Shown here in pieces: positions 1 through 7,604 of a DNA stretch of 16,129 nucleotides. The stretch lies in contig JAEZDA010000073.1 of NCBI GenBank assembly GCA_023433345.1, forward strand, positions 1 to 16,129. Direction: 5' to 3'. How positions within the stretch are numbered: position 1 is the first letter of the stretch; the number at the start of each line of letters is the position of its first letter. The notes under the pieces were generated by a model. The model saw nothing but the letters and a program-made list of their open reading frames with translations. It was not told the origin of the DNA and searched no databases. Both the position numbers and the translations under genes were made by a program. This DNA comes from Bacteroidota bacterium (GTDB taxonomy: Bacteria; Bacteroidota; Bacteroidia; Chitinophagales; Chitinophagaceae).

Positions 1-818
1 AACATATCCACTCCCATTGCTATACATTCAAGTATAATCCATGGCGTGCCTACGCCCATCAGGTAACGGGGTTTATCATTGGGGAGGTTATCGCAGCACA
101 ACTGGCATATTTCGTACATCTTCTCAATTGGTTCACCTACGCTCAAACCCCCAATTGCGTTACCGGTGGCGTTTTTTGAGGAAATGAATTCGCAAGATGC
201 TTTACGCAGATCAGTATGGATGCCACCCTGCACAATGGGAAACAGGTTTTGCGTATAGCCGTAACGGTCTGGCGTAGACGTAAAACGCGTGAAGCACCTG
301 TTAAGCCAGCGATGGGTGAGCTCCATTGAAGATTTTGCATAAGAATAGTCGCTTCCGCCGGGCGGACACTCGTCGAATGCCATAATAATGTCGCCCCCAA
401 TTGCCTGTTGGATGTCCATCACTTTCTCAGGTGAAAAAAGATGTTTGCTACCATCTATGTGTGATTGAAATATTGCACCTTCTTCAGTGAGTTTCCTGTT
501 ATTGGTCAGAGAAAATACCTGGTAACCTCCGCTATCGGTTAGTATGGGCCGGTTCCAGGAATTGAATTTATGAAGTCCGCCTGCTGCTTCAAGAACCTCG
601 GTGCCGGGGCGGAGGTAAAGGTGGTAGGTGTTACCAAGAATTATTTCGGCTTCTATTTCAGTTTGAAGTTGCTGTTGTGTAACTGCTTTTACGCTTCCGA
701 CTGTACCGACGGGCATGAAGATGGGTGTGTTGATGGAGCCGTGGTCGGTAGTGATAGTGCCGGCGCGGGCATTTGAGGAGGTGTCAGTTGGGAATAGGTT
801 GAAAGAGAGGGCGGGCAT
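1..818 (-). CDS. tgt: tRNA-guanine transglycosylase (queuine tRNA-ribosyltransferase), N-terminal part, cut by window edge
   Basis: Exchanges guanine 34 for preQ1 in the anticodon wobble position of Asp, Asn, His and Tyr tRNAs, in the queuosine pathway. Reading the minus strand from the ATG at 818 gives 272 uninterrupted codons. Family landmarks are visible: FMPVGTVGSVKAV (about residues 34-46), GNTYHLYLRPG (about 62-72), the substrate-pocket motif TDSGGYQVFSL, the active-site stretch AFDECPPG, VQGG and GGLSVGEP. The frame runs off the window at GVDM, just before the expected nucleophile Asp of the family's DMFD segment; the zinc-binding C-terminus is also outside. The start is chosen because the protein begins with the usual short lead into the barrel, and a TAnnTTTG box lies 17 bases upstream. 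The function call is secure; only the 3' end is missing. Confidence 0.95.
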   Translation of the reverse strand, partial: MPALSFNLFPTDTSSNARAGTITTDHGSINTPIFMPVGTVGSVKAVTQQQLQTEIEAEIILGNTYHLYLRPGTEVLEAAGGLHKFNSWNRPILTDSGGYQVFSLTNNRKLTEEGAIFQSHIDGSKHLFSPEKVMDIQQAIGGDIIMAFDECPPGGSDYSYAKSSMELTHRWLNRCFTRFTSTPDRYGYTQNLFPIVQGGIHTDLRKASCEFISSKNATGNAIGGLSVGEPIEKMYEICQLCCDNLPNDKPRYLMGVGTPWIILECIAMGVDM

Positions 819-835
819 AGCGATTTTTTAAAGGG

Positions 836-843
836 CAAAAGTA
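836..843 (-). promoter_or_regulatory. Candidate -7 promoter element upstream of tgt
   Basis: The minus strand reads TACTTTTG, matching the Bacteroidota -7 consensus TAnnTTTG, 17 bases before the tgt ATG. No clear -33 TTG box was found at the usual distance. The motif has only six fixed positions, so chance matches occur a few times per strand in a window this size; position is the main support. Confidence 0.45.
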
Positions 844-1012
844 AAGTAATTGAAACTGCGTAGTGTGGCTAGAATGCCGGGATCCCTCGTAATCTTCCTC
901 ATCTGGCATCTGTCAACACCTCGTTTATCCAGTCTCTTCCCCTTAATACACCAGTTTGGGGAATTGACAGAGATTGGTCTGCTTTAGATCTTAGTGAACT
1001 AAAAAGATCGCT

Positions 1013-1822
1013 ATGTTCAAAGGAATGACTCTTGAAGATTTCAACAAAACTTTTAAAACCGAGGATAGCTGCCGCCAATATCTGTTTACCATAAAATGGG
1101 AAGAAAAGTATGTCTGTGCGCGGTGCGGCAACAACAAATTTTGGAAAGGCAGAACCTGGTTTTATGCGCGTTGTTCAAAATGCAGGTTTGATGAATCAGT
1201 AACGGCGAATACCTTGTTTCATAAAATTCAAATGCCACTTCTTAAAGCCTTCTCTATTGCTTTTCACATCGGTATTTTAAAAAATGGCATTTCAACGGTT
1301 ACGTTGGGAAAAATGTTCTCCTTAAACCAAAAAACCGCGTGGCTTTTTAAGCGAAAAGTTCAGGAAGCAATGGGAACAACCATTTCAGATGAGAAGTGGA
1401 TAATCGTGAATACCAAAATCAGCAAAATTGACAGCATTGTTTTAACCCATCGGGATGAAAATTTAAATAGCCTGCAAAGAGTAAGTGTAAAAATTGAAAA
1501 AAAGCAATGTCCCCGGAAAAAGAAGGAGATCATTACTTGTGAGCCGATAGTGGCAGATGGTTCTGTTGAACTTTGCGAACTGATCGCGGGTAGATATGTG
1601 GGAGAGAAAAAAAGTATTATTATATACAATTTTAAACATTGGCTCACCGGAACTCACCACCATTGTTCAGATAGATATCTGCGAGGCTATGTTGATGAAT
1701 TCTTTTTTAAGCTGAACCTATGCCATCAGGAAAATATGATTTGGCATCGGATAATTGAAGCTATGATTTGCTCAAAGCCCTATTTTATTACCAAGGTGCG
1801 AAGAAAACGGATAAACGTGTGA
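1013..1822 (+). CDS. IS1595/ISXO2-like transposase with shortened catalytic domain
   Basis: The 269-residue product matches IS1595-family transposases at both ends. The N-terminus begins MFKGMTLEDFNK and carries a zinc ribbon (C35-x2-C38 and C54-x2-C57), then the ESVTANTLFHKI segment and a helix-turn-helix ending in QKTAWLFKRKV (106-116). The C-terminus keeps FKHWLTGTHHH (207-217), YVDEF (226-230) and SKPY (254-257). In between, the family's first Asp motif, usually like VDEFVVGG, is represented only by KIDSIVLTH (138-146). From that Asp (D140) to the FK of FKHWL there are about 68 residues, where I recall roughly 130 in intact relatives, so the part that normally holds the second catalytic Asp appears to be missing in frame. 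Terminal inverted repeats were not recognised on either side. It is probably a decayed or domesticated element that cannot transpose on its own. Family call firm; inactivity inferred. Confidence 0.8.
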   Translation: MFKGMTLEDFNKTFKTEDSCRQYLFTIKWEEKYVCARCGNNKFWKGRTWFYARCSKCRFDESVTANTLFHKIQMPLLKAFSIAFHIGILKNGISTVTLGKMFSLNQKTAWLFKRKVQEAMGTTISDEKWIIVNTKISKIDSIVLTHRDENLNSLQRVSVKIEKKQCPRKKKEIITCEPIVADGSVELCELIAGRYVGEKKSIIIYNFKHWLTGTHHHCSDRYLRGYVDEFFFKLNLCHQENMIWHRIIEAMICSKPYFITKVRRKRINV

Positions 1823-1915
1823 GGGTAGAGAAGAGCAAGGAGATAAAAGGCTTAAACATTTTCATTACACGAAATATCCCCCCCTCCAACTCCCCCATCA
1901 TTCAACTTTCAAACC

Positions 1916-1923
1916 TACATTTG
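1916..1923 (+). promoter_or_regulatory. Candidate -7 promoter element of the glycosyltransferase-rsmG pair
   Basis: TACATTTG fits TAnnTTTG and ends only five bases before the annotated ATG at 1929. If used, transcription would begin at or next to that ATG, giving a leaderless message, or the real start would be the ATG at 1950 (residue 8). No -33 box was seen. Confidence 0.4.
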
Positions 1924-1928
1924 CACCC

Positions 1929-3062
1929 ATGTATTTCACCAAGCTGCTGATGCACTGGCCACTGATCATTTTTATCCTCTTTTGCCTGGTAGCCCTCACC
2001 CAAATCCTTTACTACTTATTTTTCTTCCTCCGCCTTGCCTTTCATAATCCTGAAACAAAAAACATTTCTCAAACTCATCCCGTAAGCGTGATCATTTGCG
2101 CAAGAGATGAGGCTGAAAACATCGCCCGAAACCTGCCGGGCAGCCTCGTTCAACAATATCCAACCACACACGAAGTGATCGTGGTGAACGACAACTCCTT
2201 CGACGAAACAAAATATCTACTCGAAGAACTGAAGAAAAATTTTCGCCAACTCCAGGTGGTTGAACTCACTCAGGAAGCTAAAATGATCCCGGGAAAGAAA
2301 TTCCCACTGAGCATCGGCATAAAGTCGGCAAAGCACGAAATAGTTCTTCTAACAGACGCAGACTGCGTTCCCGCCAGCGAACATTGGATCGAAAAAATGC
2401 AATCAGCATATTCACAAAACACTGAGATCGTTCTCGGCTATAGCCCTTATAAAAAACAAAAAGGAATTCTCAATAAACTTATACGATGGGAAACCTTTCA
2501 TACAGCGCTGCAGTACCTCAGTTACGCACTTGCCGGCATCCCCTACATGGGCGTCGGAAGAAACCTTAGTTATAAAAAGGCAGTGTTCTTCCGGCAGAAA
2601 GGTTTTTCATCTCATAATAATATCCCGGGTGGCGATGATGATCTTTTTATAAACAAAGTAGCCACGAAAAAAAACACTGCCATCCAGGTGCATCCGGATA
2701 GCTTCACATACAGCAGGCCCGCACAAACATGGCATCGTTGGAAAAAACAAAAGGAAAGGCATTACACTACAGGAAAATTTTATCGCCCCTTGCATAAATT
2801 CTTACTCGGCACCTACTCTTTCACCCAGTTCCTTTTTTTTCCTGCCTTCCTCGCTGCGCTTTTATTCTTTAGCTGGAAACTTGCTCTTATAATTTTCGCG
2901 GCGCGACTTATTTTGCAAACGATAGTTTTCTGGAAAACAATGAACCGGCTTGGTGAAAAAGACCTGTTCCCTCTTTTCATACTGCTGGATATCTGGATGT
3001 TTTTTTATTACCTCATCTTTGCAAAAAGCCTGGTAAAAAAACCACAGGAAACCTGGAAATAA
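1929..3062 (+). CDS. Membrane-anchored family 2 glycosyltransferase
   Basis: A 377-residue inverting GT2 enzyme that should transfer a sugar from a nucleotide donor at the cytoplasmic face of the inner membrane; donor and acceptor cannot be told from sequence. One hydrophobic segment (about 11-36) precedes the GT-A domain. Motifs in order: VSVIICARDEAEN (52-64), VVNDNSFDET (85-94), the DxD-type LTDADC (141-146), GGDDDLF (234-240, candidate catalytic acid) and QKERH (274-278), a variant of the QxxRW motif of processive-type GT2 enzymes. Two further hydrophobic stretches (about 295-328 and 345-366) end the protein. The stop overlaps the rsmG start by one base (TAATG), suggesting coupled translation. 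The ATG at 1929 is used because it gives a full first membrane helix; the ATG at 1950 is a possible alternative because a -7 box sits immediately upstream. Confidence 0.85.
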   Translation: MYFTKLLMHWPLIIFILFCLVALTQILYYLFFFLRLAFHNPETKNISQTHPVSVIICARDEAENIARNLPGSLVQQYPTTHEVIVVNDNSFDETKYLLEELKKNFRQLQVVELTQEAKMIPGKKFPLSIGIKSAKHEIVLLTDADCVPASEHWIEKMQSAYSQNTEIVLGYSPYKKQKGILNKLIRWETFHTALQYLSYALAGIPYMGVGRNLSYKKAVFFRQKGFSSHNNIPGGDDDLFINKVATKKNTAIQVHPDSFTYSRPAQTWHRWKKQKERHYTTGKFYRPLHKFLLGTYSFTQFLFFPAFLAALLFFSWKLALIIFAARLILQTIVFWKTMNRLGEKDLFPLFILLDIWMFFYYLIFAKSLVKKPQETWK

Positions 3063-3679
3063 TGCAAACCATCCTCAAATATTTTTCCGATTTCTCTTCC
3101 ACGCAGCTTGAGCAACTTGAAGGACTAAAACCCCTTTATGAAGAATGGAATCAAAAAATAAATGTGATCAGCAGGAAAGACATGGATCACTTCTACCTGC
3201 ATCATGTACTGCACTCCCTTACCATTGCTGCACAATTTGAATTAGCACCGGGCTTTGAAGTGCTTGACCTTGGCACCGGCGGCGGATTTCCGGGACTGCC
3301 CCTGGCCATTATGTTTCCCGAAGCGAACTTTCTTCTGGCAGACAGTATCAATAAGAAACTTAAGGTGATCGAAGCAGTGGCAGATGAACTGAAAATTAAG
3401 AATATAACGGTAAGGCATACACGCGTAGAAGATATCAAAAACAAAAAGTTTGATGTGGTTATCTCCAGGGCCGTTGCACCCTTAGGCGAACTTTGGCGCT
3501 GGAGCAAGCCTCTTATCAGAAAGGGAAAAACGGAGCCAAACGGACTGATCTGCTTAAAAGGCGGCGACCTTACAAAAGAGATCTTCGAAAGTGGCTGCAA
3601 ACCTCATGTGTGGGAAATAAACGGATTCTTCGAAGAGGAATACTTTAAAGAAAAATTTCTGCTGTATCAAAAGGCATAA
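3062..3679 (+). CDS. rsmG: 16S rRNA (guanine-527-N7)-methyltransferase RsmG
   Basis: Methylates N7 of G527 in 16S rRNA using S-adenosylmethionine. The 205-residue length is normal for the family. The SAM-binding loop VLDLGTGGGFPG (67-78), the family segment WNQKINVISRKD (29-40), LHHVLHSL (46-53) and the late motif SRAVAPL (135-141) are all present and intact. The start codon overlaps the last base of the preceding glycosyltransferase stop, so the two are probably cotranscribed and translationally coupled. The stop TAA is followed by a GC-rich palindromic region at 3721-3793. The assignment is confident. Confidence 0.96.
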   Translation: MQTILKYFSDFSSTQLEQLEGLKPLYEEWNQKINVISRKDMDHFYLHHVLHSLTIAAQFELAPGFEVLDLGTGGGFPGLPLAIMFPEANFLLADSINKKLKVIEAVADELKIKNITVRHTRVEDIKNKKFDVVISRAVAPLGELWRWSKPLIRKGKTEPNGLICLKGGDLTKEIFESGCKPHVWEINGFFEEEYFKEKFLLYQKA

Positions 3680-3720
3680 CGGATTCGCACAAACGAAATT
3701 TCATTTTATTTTGGGCGTGT

Positions 3721-3815
3721 CCCCCGATCCCCGCACCTGCGGGGCCGGGGGCCGGGCTATTGGCTTACCCCGGCCGAAGCGCCCGCGGGGGTACCGCCGC
3801 TATCCCTCACGCATT
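3721..3815. repeat. GC-rich palindromic intergenic element between convergent genes
   Basis: A GC-rich island in otherwise AT-richer DNA. It contains a perfect 7-bp inverted repeat CCCCGCA/TGCGGGG (3729-3735 with 3738-3744, two-base loop), nested within an outer CCCCC/GGGGG pairing (3721-3725 with 3747-3751). A second inverted repeat TACCCC/GGGGTA pairs 3766-3771 with 3788-3793. There is no T-tract after either stem, so it is not a standard intrinsic terminator. It lies between the ends of rsmG (plus) and the M1 peptidase (minus). It may be a REP-like dispersed element or a shared transcription end; neither can be decided from one copy. Confidence 0.5.
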
Positions 3816-3841
3816 TCGCGCTTTTTAAAAGGAGACTGGTT

Positions 3842-5764
3842 CTATTGAACCTTCCATTTATTATTCTTTCTCCAAACATCCGCCATTCGTTTTGACGGAT
3901 CGATCTCTATCAACTCGATCTCTTCCATCCCCTTACCAGAAGAAATAGTGTATACAGGATGCGTCCATTTCCATGCATCCCACACCTTCCTGCCTGCGCC
4001 GGAGTGCTCATTTTCTTTGGCGCCAAACATCAGGTTGAGAGGAATGTAGTGCCATTCAGATGAACCGTCTTTAAAACTGATCTTCACATCAACGGGCATC
4101 GGCATCTTCCCTACTCTCCTCAATTGAATTTTACTTTCCTTTCCGTCACTCCACACACTGTCAATTGCATAGTCGATCGTTTTGGTTGAATTTACCCAGT
4201 ATTGTTTGTACCAATTCAATTGTATGCCGGTTTCAAGCTGAGCATGCCTGATGAAATCGTCTGCAGTTGGGTGCGTAAATTTATACTTGTTGTAAAAAGA
4301 CTTTAAAACTGCATCTCTTTTATTTGCCCCGATTATATAGCCAAGCTGCTCAAGAAAAACCGCCCCCTTGGAATATGCAGCTATCGAATAGGCAAAGTTA
4401 GTATTGAAATGATCGGCATGCGTGGTTAAAGGCTCTTCAAGTTCGGAAGTTACCAGTCCGTAATAATTTTCATAGCTGCCGGCATGATCTTCCGGAAGTA
4501 TTTCCGTCATCTCCCTCAGGTAAACATTTCCGGGGTTTGCGGCAGAACGGTCCCTGTAATCCTGAAGGCCGGAACGTTTATAGTAAAATTTACCAACAAG
4601 TTCTTCGGCGAAATTTGTGAAACCTTCATCCATCCATGCGTACAGGCTTTCATTGAACCCGAGAACCATCTGGTACCAACTGTGCATCAGTTCATGAAAG
4701 GCAGTGCCGAGTGAGGGCCCGTTCAACAATGTGCCCATCGCATATTCCATTCCGCCATCACCACCCTGTATAAATGAATACTGTGGATATGGATACTTCC
4801 CAAACCTTTCTTCCACAAAAGGAAAAACTGTAACGGCGGCATCAGCAACTTTCTCCCATGCCTGGTCGTTAGCAGAATCTCCCGGCTTATCATTGTACAC
4901 TACATGTATAACAGGGCCGTTCGGTATGTTTCTCACTAAATGCTTGTAATCGGGGTCAGCTGCCCACATGAAATCGTGTATGTCTTTCCCGGAAAATCTC
5001 CAACTGCGCTTAGCCGCAGACGTTGATTTTAGTGCTGAACCGGGCCTGTCATATCCCCATCCTATCTCCGCTGCGTTTTGCAGTACACCTGTTCCCGCAA
5101 GTTTGTAATTTTTATCAATGTTTATGGTAACATCATAATTGCCCCACACTCCATAGAATTCACGGGCAATATATGGATCGGGATGCCAGCCCATTTCATC
5201 ATACTCGCACAATTTGGGATACCACTGGCTCATACTTAAACGCACGCCATTATTTGGATTATCCCTCCCGCTCCTTCGTATTTGCAAAGGAACCTGGGCC
5301 TCAAATACCATGTCTAAAACCACAGTTTTCCCTGGCAAAACCGGTGATGCAAGATCAACCTCAAGAATGGTTTCATGGTAGCTGAACTTTTGTTCCCTGC
5401 TATTCATTTTAATTGAGGAGATCTTCTGATACCCTATCTCATTCGGTTGAAGTTTTGAAATGCGGTCCTTCACACGCGAATCCCAATCTGCCCGGCCATT
5501 CACCTTATTTTTTCCCAACTCCTGCGAACGCACATCCATGCTGCTTCCTGGTTGAAAGGCGTTAAAATAAAGATGATAGAAAAGGCGCTTTAGCGTATCG
5601 GGGGAATTATTTGTATAAGTGATCTTCTGCGTGCCTGTAAACCGGTTCGTTTCAACATCCATGTTTATGTTCATCACATAATCTGCACGCTGCTGCCAGC
5701 GTTTATCCTGCGCCGTTAGTGAAATGGTAAGTAATGCAAAAATTACAAATGATAAATATTTCAT
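3842..5764 (-). CDS. Secreted M1-family zinc metallopeptidase (gluzincin aminopeptidase)
   Basis: A 640-residue exported peptidase that should remove N-terminal residues from peptides in the periplasm or outside the cell. The first 18 residues form a signal peptide ending SLTAQ. The zinc site is complete: HELMH (357-361) and Glu380 in WMDEGF, giving HExxH-x18-E. GGMEY (337-341) takes the place of the GxMEN exopeptidase motif, and Tyr464 in AYSKG is the expected transition-state tyrosine. The region before about residue 200 matches the beta-rich M1 N-terminal domain. No type IX secretion C-terminal domain was recognised, so the product may stay periplasmic. The gene stands 90 bases downstream of rsmI and ends with TAG. 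Substrate preference is unknown; the family and zinc site are certain. Confidence 0.92.
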   Translation of the reverse strand: MKYLSFVIFALLTISLTAQDKRWQQRADYVMNINMDVETNRFTGTQKITYTNNSPDTLKRLFYHLYFNAFQPGSSMDVRSQELGKNKVNGRADWDSRVKDRISKLQPNEIGYQKISSIKMNSREQKFSYHETILEVDLASPVLPGKTVVLDMVFEAQVPLQIRRSGRDNPNNGVRLSMSQWYPKLCEYDEMGWHPDPYIAREFYGVWGNYDVTINIDKNYKLAGTGVLQNAAEIGWGYDRPGSALKSTSAAKRSWRFSGKDIHDFMWAADPDYKHLVRNIPNGPVIHVVYNDKPGDSANDQAWEKVADAAVTVFPFVEERFGKYPYPQYSFIQGGDGGMEYAMGTLLNGPSLGTAFHELMHSWYQMVLGFNESLYAWMDEGFTNFAEELVGKFYYKRSGLQDYRDRSAANPGNVYLREMTEILPEDHAGSYENYYGLVTSELEEPLTTHADHFNTNFAYSIAAYSKGAVFLEQLGYIIGANKRDAVLKSFYNKYKFTHPTADDFIRHAQLETGIQLNWYKQYWVNSTKTIDYAIDSVWSDGKESKIQLRRVGKMPMPVDVKISFKDGSSEWHYIPLNLMFGAKENEHSGAGRKVWDAWKWTHPVYTISSGKGMEEIELIEIDPSKRMADVWRKNNKWKVQ

Positions 5765-5824
5765 AGCTTTTATTGTGCCGGGAAATTAGCGGAAATGTTC
5801 TTAATGAAATGGAAAAGTTGATCG

Positions 5825-5866
5825 GACTACCGCCTACGAACTACAGACTACAGACTACCGACTATC
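5825..5866. repeat. Six-unit heptanucleotide tandem repeat, consensus GACTACM, overlapping the rsmI 3' end
   Basis: Reading the plus strand in steps of seven from 5825 gives six units close to GACTAC(A/C). Units 1 and 5 are both GACTACC; unit 4 is GACTACA; units 2, 3 and 6 differ at one to three positions. On the minus strand the last units encode the final D-S-R residues and the TAG stop of rsmI. It resembles the heptamer-type short tandemly repeated sequences described in cyanobacteria; similar intergenic heptamers in this phylum are my recollection, not checked. Confidence 0.8.
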
Positions 5867-6538
5867 AAGTTTTTTTCCCGACCCCGCAACTACAATTACG
5901 ATTTCTCCCTTTACAGACTTGTTGTTGAAATGATCGTGCACTTCACTAAGTGTACCGCGCTTGTTTTCTTCAAACTTCTTGGTTAGCTCACGGCTCACAC
6001 AACAATGTCTTTCAGCGCCGAAATATTCAATGAATTGAGAAAGTGTTTTTACAAGGCGCATCGGGCTTTCATAAAAGATCATCGTGCGCGTTTCTTCTGC
6101 CATTCGAAGTAAAAAAGTATGACGGCCTTTTTTCAGGGGAAGAAATCCTTCAAAACAAAAACTGTCCATTGGCAAACCACTGTTCACCAGTGCGGGCACA
6201 AATGCTGTGGCGCCTGGCAGGCACTCAACTTTTATATCGCGGGAAATGCATTCTTTTATCAAATGATATGCAGGATCACTTATTCCGGGAGTTCCTGCAT
6301 CAGTAAGCAATGCAACGGTTTTACCGGCTTCCATTTGGTCGGCCAGGTGGGCCGAAACTTTATGTTCGTTATGTTGATGATAGGGCGATAATGGTTTGGA
6401 GATATTATAATGATTCAGCAGAACTGATGATGTACGAGTGTCTTCAGCGAGAATCAGATCGACAGACCGCAGAACCTCCACTGCCCTGTAGGTAATGTCG
6501 CCTAAATTCCCGATTGGTGAAGGCACCAGGTAGAGCAT
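5855..6538 (-). CDS. rsmI: 16S rRNA (cytidine-1402-2'-O)-methyltransferase RsmI
   Basis: Adds a 2'-O-methyl group to C1402 in the ribosomal decoding centre. The 227-residue product has the tetrapyrrole-methylase fold signatures: LVPSPIGNLGDIT (4-16), LAEDTRTS, LLTDAGTPGISDPAY, CLPGATAFVPALVNSGLP, and FYESPMRL (about 154-161). RELTKKFEE and the final GEIVIVVAG are also typical. It lies 27 bases downstream of purS, in the same direction, and is probably in one transcript with pepP, pssA and purS. The C-terminal residues D-S-R and the TAG stop come from the heptamer repeat at 5825-5866, so the tail after GSGKK is probably recent and not functionally important. Confidence 0.96.
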   Translation of the reverse strand: MLYLVPSPIGNLGDITYRAVEVLRSVDLILAEDTRTSSVLLNHYNISKPLSPYHQHNEHKVSAHLADQMEAGKTVALLTDAGTPGISDPAYHLIKECISRDIKVECLPGATAFVPALVNSGLPMDSFCFEGFLPLKKGRHTFLLRMAEETRTMIFYESPMRLVKTLSQFIEYFGAERHCCVSRELTKKFEENKRGTLSEVHDHFNNKSVKGEIVIVVAGSGKKLDSR

Positions 6539-6565
6539 TCTGAATAATTAGGAGTGAAATTATTA

Positions 6566-6814
6566 TCATTCGATCACCGAAACTTCAAAAGTTTCCATCA
6601 CGGGGTTGGCGAGCAGTTTCTTTGCCGCTTCACCGGCGAGGGATACGGCTTCCTCTTTAGTTGAGGCATTGATGCGCATATCTATGCTTTTGCCAACTCG
6701 AACATCGTCCACAGCACTTAGGCCAAGGTTTTTCAAACCACCCATCACTGCTTTTCCCTGCGGATCCAGCAGATCTTTCAAGGGCATAACTTTCACCTGA
6801 ACTGAATAAGTCAT
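6566..6814 (-). CDS. purS: Phosphoribosylformylglycinamidine synthase subunit PurS
   Basis: Small bridging subunit of the three-part PurS-PurQ-PurL enzyme that converts FGAR to FGAM in purine synthesis, in the cytoplasm. The 82-residue length is standard. The sequence shows the beta-alpha-beta pattern of the family: VKVMPLKDLLDPQGKAV near the start, LGLSAVDDVRVGK in the middle and a C-terminal NPVMETFEVSV. The start ATG overlaps the stop of pssA (ATGA), suggesting coupled translation. purQ and purL are not in the window. Presence of PurS implies the organism uses the short, multi-subunit PurL and not the single large enzyme. Confidence 0.93.
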   Translation of the reverse strand: MTYSVQVKVMPLKDLLDPQGKAVMGGLKNLGLSAVDDVRVGKSIDMRINASTKEEAVSLAGEAAKKLLANPVMETFEVSVIE

Positions 6815-7572
6815 GAGTAATTTTTGAACCCCAAAGATAGAATAATGTAAGCGAGAAATATTACAGGTACTGCAAGCCAGCCCAGCAAAAGAATGGAAAC
6901 GATACCGGTAATAAACAATATGTATCTCGGCAGGTTACTCTTCATGCTGAAATTTTTAAACTTCATCGCAAGCATGGGAAGATTGCTTACCATCAACCAG
7001 CTCAGCAGAAAAATCATTCCGTAAAGAACCCATTTATTTAACAGCAGGGCGCGGATGCCGGGGAAAGATTCACCCCAATAAATCATAGGAAGGGAGGCCA
7101 CCATTAATCCCACAGCGGGAGTGGGCATTCCGCGAAAACCGAACTTCTGGTTTTCATCGATGTTAAATTTACCAAGCCGGTAAGCCGCAGCCATTGCAAG
7201 CAAGAGTGCCGGCACAAGCCAGAGCATTGAAACATTGATACCATCCTCTTCCGCCACCCAGCTCATTCGTAAAAACTGGTAAAGGATCATCGATGGTGCC
7301 ACACCAAAGCTCACTACGTCTGCAAGAGAATCCAGTTGCTTGCCCAATTCAGAAGTTGCACCGAGCACCCTTGCAACAAATCCGTCCAGGAAGTCGATTA
7401 CTGCGGCGATAGCAATATAAACCGATGCAAGCCGGAGATTTTCGGAAACGGCAATGAGTTGCGATCCTTCATCATCATAATGAAGAACAATGCCGTTTTG
7501 CAAAATACTGATGATGGCAAGGCAACCGAACAGCAGGTTGAGCAGAGTAAATAGATTTGGTATTAGTTTCAA
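6811..7572 (-). CDS. pssA: CDP-diacylglycerol-serine O-phosphatidyltransferase
   Basis: Makes phosphatidylserine from CDP-diacylglycerol and L-serine in the inner membrane, the first step to phosphatidylethanolamine. The 253-residue polytopic protein carries the complete CDP-alcohol phosphotransferase motif: D60-x2-D63-G64-x2-A67-R68-x8-G77-x3-D81-x3-D85. The opening MKLIPNLFTLLNLLFG is typical of the PssA subgroup, and about six to seven hydrophobic segments can be seen. The stop overlaps the purS start (ATGA); pepP ends 32 bases upstream. The subgroup is judged from the N-terminus and the FGVAPS and FRGMPTPA segments, which are common in PssA and not in phosphatidylglycerophosphate synthase. 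Confidence 0.93.
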   Translation of the reverse strand: MKLIPNLFTLLNLLFGCLAIISILQNGIVLHYDDEGSQLIAVSENLRLASVYIAIAAVIDFLDGFVARVLGATSELGKQLDSLADVVSFGVAPSMILYQFLRMSWVAEEDGINVSMLWLVPALLLAMAAAYRLGKFNIDENQKFGFRGMPTPAVGLMVASLPMIYWGESFPGIRALLLNKWVLYGMIFLLSWLMVSNLPMLAMKFKNFSMKSNLPRYILFITGIVSILLLGWLAVPVIFLAYIILSLGFKNYS

Positions 7573-7604
7573 GAATAACTGTTTAATTAAAACCTGGATA
7601 ACAC

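Noticed and set aside
3842..3856. The M1 peptidase and DUF4296 genes end with the same 13 bases around the stop codon (also near 12280-12290)
   Set aside because: Several shared 13-mers are expected by chance in a window of this size on two strands, and the neighbouring sequences do not match.
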